Below, piece by piece: positions 5,330 through 6,538 of a DNA stretch of 6,538 nt. Position 1 is the stretch's first letter. Each line of letters opens with the position of its first letter. The position numbers and the translations under genes were made by a program. Source of the DNA: Muribaculaceae bacterium (GTDB lineage Bacteria; Bacteroidota; Bacteroidia; Bacteroidales; Muribaculaceae); NCBI GenBank assembly GCA_024400895.1, contig JAKSMA010000143.1, forward strand, positions 1 through 6,538, read 5' to 3'. Below the pieces are notes generated by a model. That model had not been told where the DNA came from and ran no database searches. It saw only the letters and a program-made list of their open reading frames with translations.

Positions 5330-6538
5330 CAGTGTCGTCGCCGAAGAGACGGGTTTGACCAGTGAGTTGGTCGCGCACCTCTTGTTGGCTGATTTCGTCG
5401 CTCATTCGTTCGCCAGCAGTGTCGGCGTCATCTACATCTGCCACCACGGCTTGCTGTTGCTCTTCTTCTGGCACTTCGCGTGGCTCAATTTCTGTGATAG
5501 AGTCGATGGCGAAGTTGCTCACGCGCTTACCCTTAGCCTTAAAACTCTTAACACCAATGTATTCGTCGGCATCAATCACGAGATTTTCGCGGAAAGCATC
5601 GCCACCGCCAAACTTTACATCAAAGCGAGGATATTTCACATCGGTGAGTGTGAGCAGTTTAGAGGCAGGATTGCCGCCAATCATGCTCTGCTTGTTGTTT
5701 TTATCTTCAAGAGTGCAGCGCTTGATATAGTAGAAACCTTGGTCGGCATCGTCGACGATGGCAGTCCAAACCTTGCCTTCTTCATACTTCTCAATGCGGA
5801 GTATGCCATCCTCGTAGTGGTTGGTGGCTTCGCTTGTGGTGGTGTAGAAATCACCATTCTTCATGATAACGAGAATGCGGTCGTCGCCACTGAACTTGCC
5901 CAAAGAGAAACCGTGGTTTTCGTAGTTGATGCGTAGCACATCGGGGTCGAACCACACTTCGCGGTCGCCAAGTGTCGACACGCCGTGTTCCTTGAGCGAA
6001 ATACGGTGCACTTCGTTCTTGGTCACAAGGTTGCCACGTGTGAGTTTGCCCTTGATAGAAAGTTCTGCCAAATCCACATCGAATTGAAGTACCTTCAGGC
6101 GGGGCTTTGGCTTGAGGGTGATGCGAAGCACTTCTGCTTCACCATTTGGATTAGCGGTGAACCACATCACTTTGCTGCCGGGCTTGCCCTGGGTGAGGTC
6201 GTATTCACGGTCGCGAGTCACGCCAGTCACAGCAAAACGCTTCATGTACACGATGCCACCGCGTCCATCTTGATAGAGCACATTGTAGATGGTGCGGGTG
6301 TCGTTGCGCTTAAACACATTGAGGTAGATGATATTCTTGCCTACATATATCTTTTCGCTCACCTTTATCACCTTGAACTTACCATCCTTGTAGAAGATGA
6401 TAATGTCGTCGATATCGGAGCAGTTGCACACAAATTCGTCTTTCTTCAAGCCGGTGCCAATGAAGCCGTCGGCGCGGTTGATATAGAGTTTCTCGTTGGC
6501 TTCAGCCACTTTCGATGCCACGATGGTGTCGAAGTCGC
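5322..6538 (-). CDS. parC: DNA topoisomerase IV subunit A (ParC/GyrA family), C-terminal part, runs off the window
   Basis: This is the C-terminal end of a type IIA topoisomerase A subunit. The frame is open to the right edge, with codons for DFDTI before the first possible GTG at 6521. That GTG is therefore internal, and the gene begins outside the window. The 404 complete codons cover the beta-pinwheel DNA-wrapping domain. Repeated blade-like segments are visible, such as DDIIIFYKDGKFKVIKV, IYNVLYQDGRGGIVYMKRF and RILVIMKNGDFYTTTS. The place of the GyrA box (QRRGGRG) is taken by a degenerate QDGRGGI (residues 89-95 of the fragment), which favours topoisomerase IV over gyrase. The last 55 or so residues form an acidic, Glu/Asp/Gln-rich tail. 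The catalytic Tyr and winged-helix domain would lie upstream. It is the first visible gene of the leftward operon, and its promoter is not in the window. Confidence 0.85.
   Translation of the reverse strand, partial: DFDTIVASKVAEANEKLYINRADGFIGTGLKKDEFVCNCSDIDDIIIFYKDGKFKVIKVSEKIYVGKNIIYLNVFKRNDTRTIYNVLYQDGRGGIVYMKRFAVTGVTRDREYDLTQGKPGSKVMWFTANPNGEAEVLRITLKPKPRLKVLQFDVDLAELSIKGKLTRGNLVTKNEVHRISLKEHGVSTLGDREVWFDPDVLRINYENHGFSLGKFSGDDRILVIMKNGDFYTTTSEATNHYEDGILRIEKYEEGKVWTAIVDDADQGFYYIKRCTLEDKNNKQSMIGGNPASKLLTLTDVKYPRFDVKFGGGDAFRENLVIDADEYIGVKSFKAKGKRVSNFAIDSITEIEPREVPEEEQQQAVVADVDDADTAGERMSDEISQQEVRDQLTGQTRLFGDDTDE

Noticed and set aside
5283..5936. Plus-strand open frame of 217 codons antisense to the topoisomerase gene
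   Set aside because: It is a shadow of the ParC-like reading frame, with hydrophobic low-information translation and no start signals.
1..6538. CRISPR array, insertion sequence, tRNA, rRNA or phage genes
   Set aside because: I saw no spaced repeats, transposase motifs, terminal inverted repeats, tRNA-like cloverleaf or rRNA signatures. The region reads as ordinary chromosomal genes.

Overview
The window looks like chromosomal DNA of a Bacteroidales bacterium. Three intergenic regions carry the Bacteroidetes-type promoter (TTG-type -33 box, 19-20 bp spacer, TAnnTTTG -7 box). No start codon has a convincing Shine-Dalgarno sequence; upstream bases are A/T-rich. Signal peptides and protein families (lipoprotein S41 protease, small outer-membrane barrel, topoisomerase subunit with a degenerate GyrA box) also fit. 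I cannot place it to genus; Muribaculaceae or Prevotellaceae are guesses.

Left part (1-1799, plus strand): the extreme left edge holds a degenerate 9-nt tandem repeat. A promoter at 188-219 then drives a two-gene metal uptake operon: a ZnuA-like substrate-binding lipoprotein and, 7 nt later, a ZnuC-like ATPase. The expected membrane permease is not in the window.

Middle (1800-3456, plus strand): there are two single-gene units, each with its own promoter. The first encodes a 194-aa protein with a predicted helix-turn-helix N-terminus and a beta-rich C-terminus of unknown function, and it ends in a textbook intrinsic terminator. The second encodes an exported L,D-transpeptidase-like (YkuD) cell-wall enzyme. 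It ends in a hairpin that lies between convergent genes and probably serves both strands.

Right part (3457-6538, minus strand): three tightly packed genes are read leftward, in the order topoisomerase IV subunit A (only its C-terminal part is present, running off the right edge), a predicted outer-membrane beta-barrel protein, and an S41-family lipoprotein protease. The junctions are an 8-nt overlap and a 4-nt gap, so this is very likely one transcript whose promoter lies outside the window.

Nothing here is a clearly new system. The points most worth a second look are the permease-less metal transporter with altered metal-ligand positions, the HTH plus beta-domain protein of unknown function, and the coupling of two envelope proteins to a topoisomerase gene.
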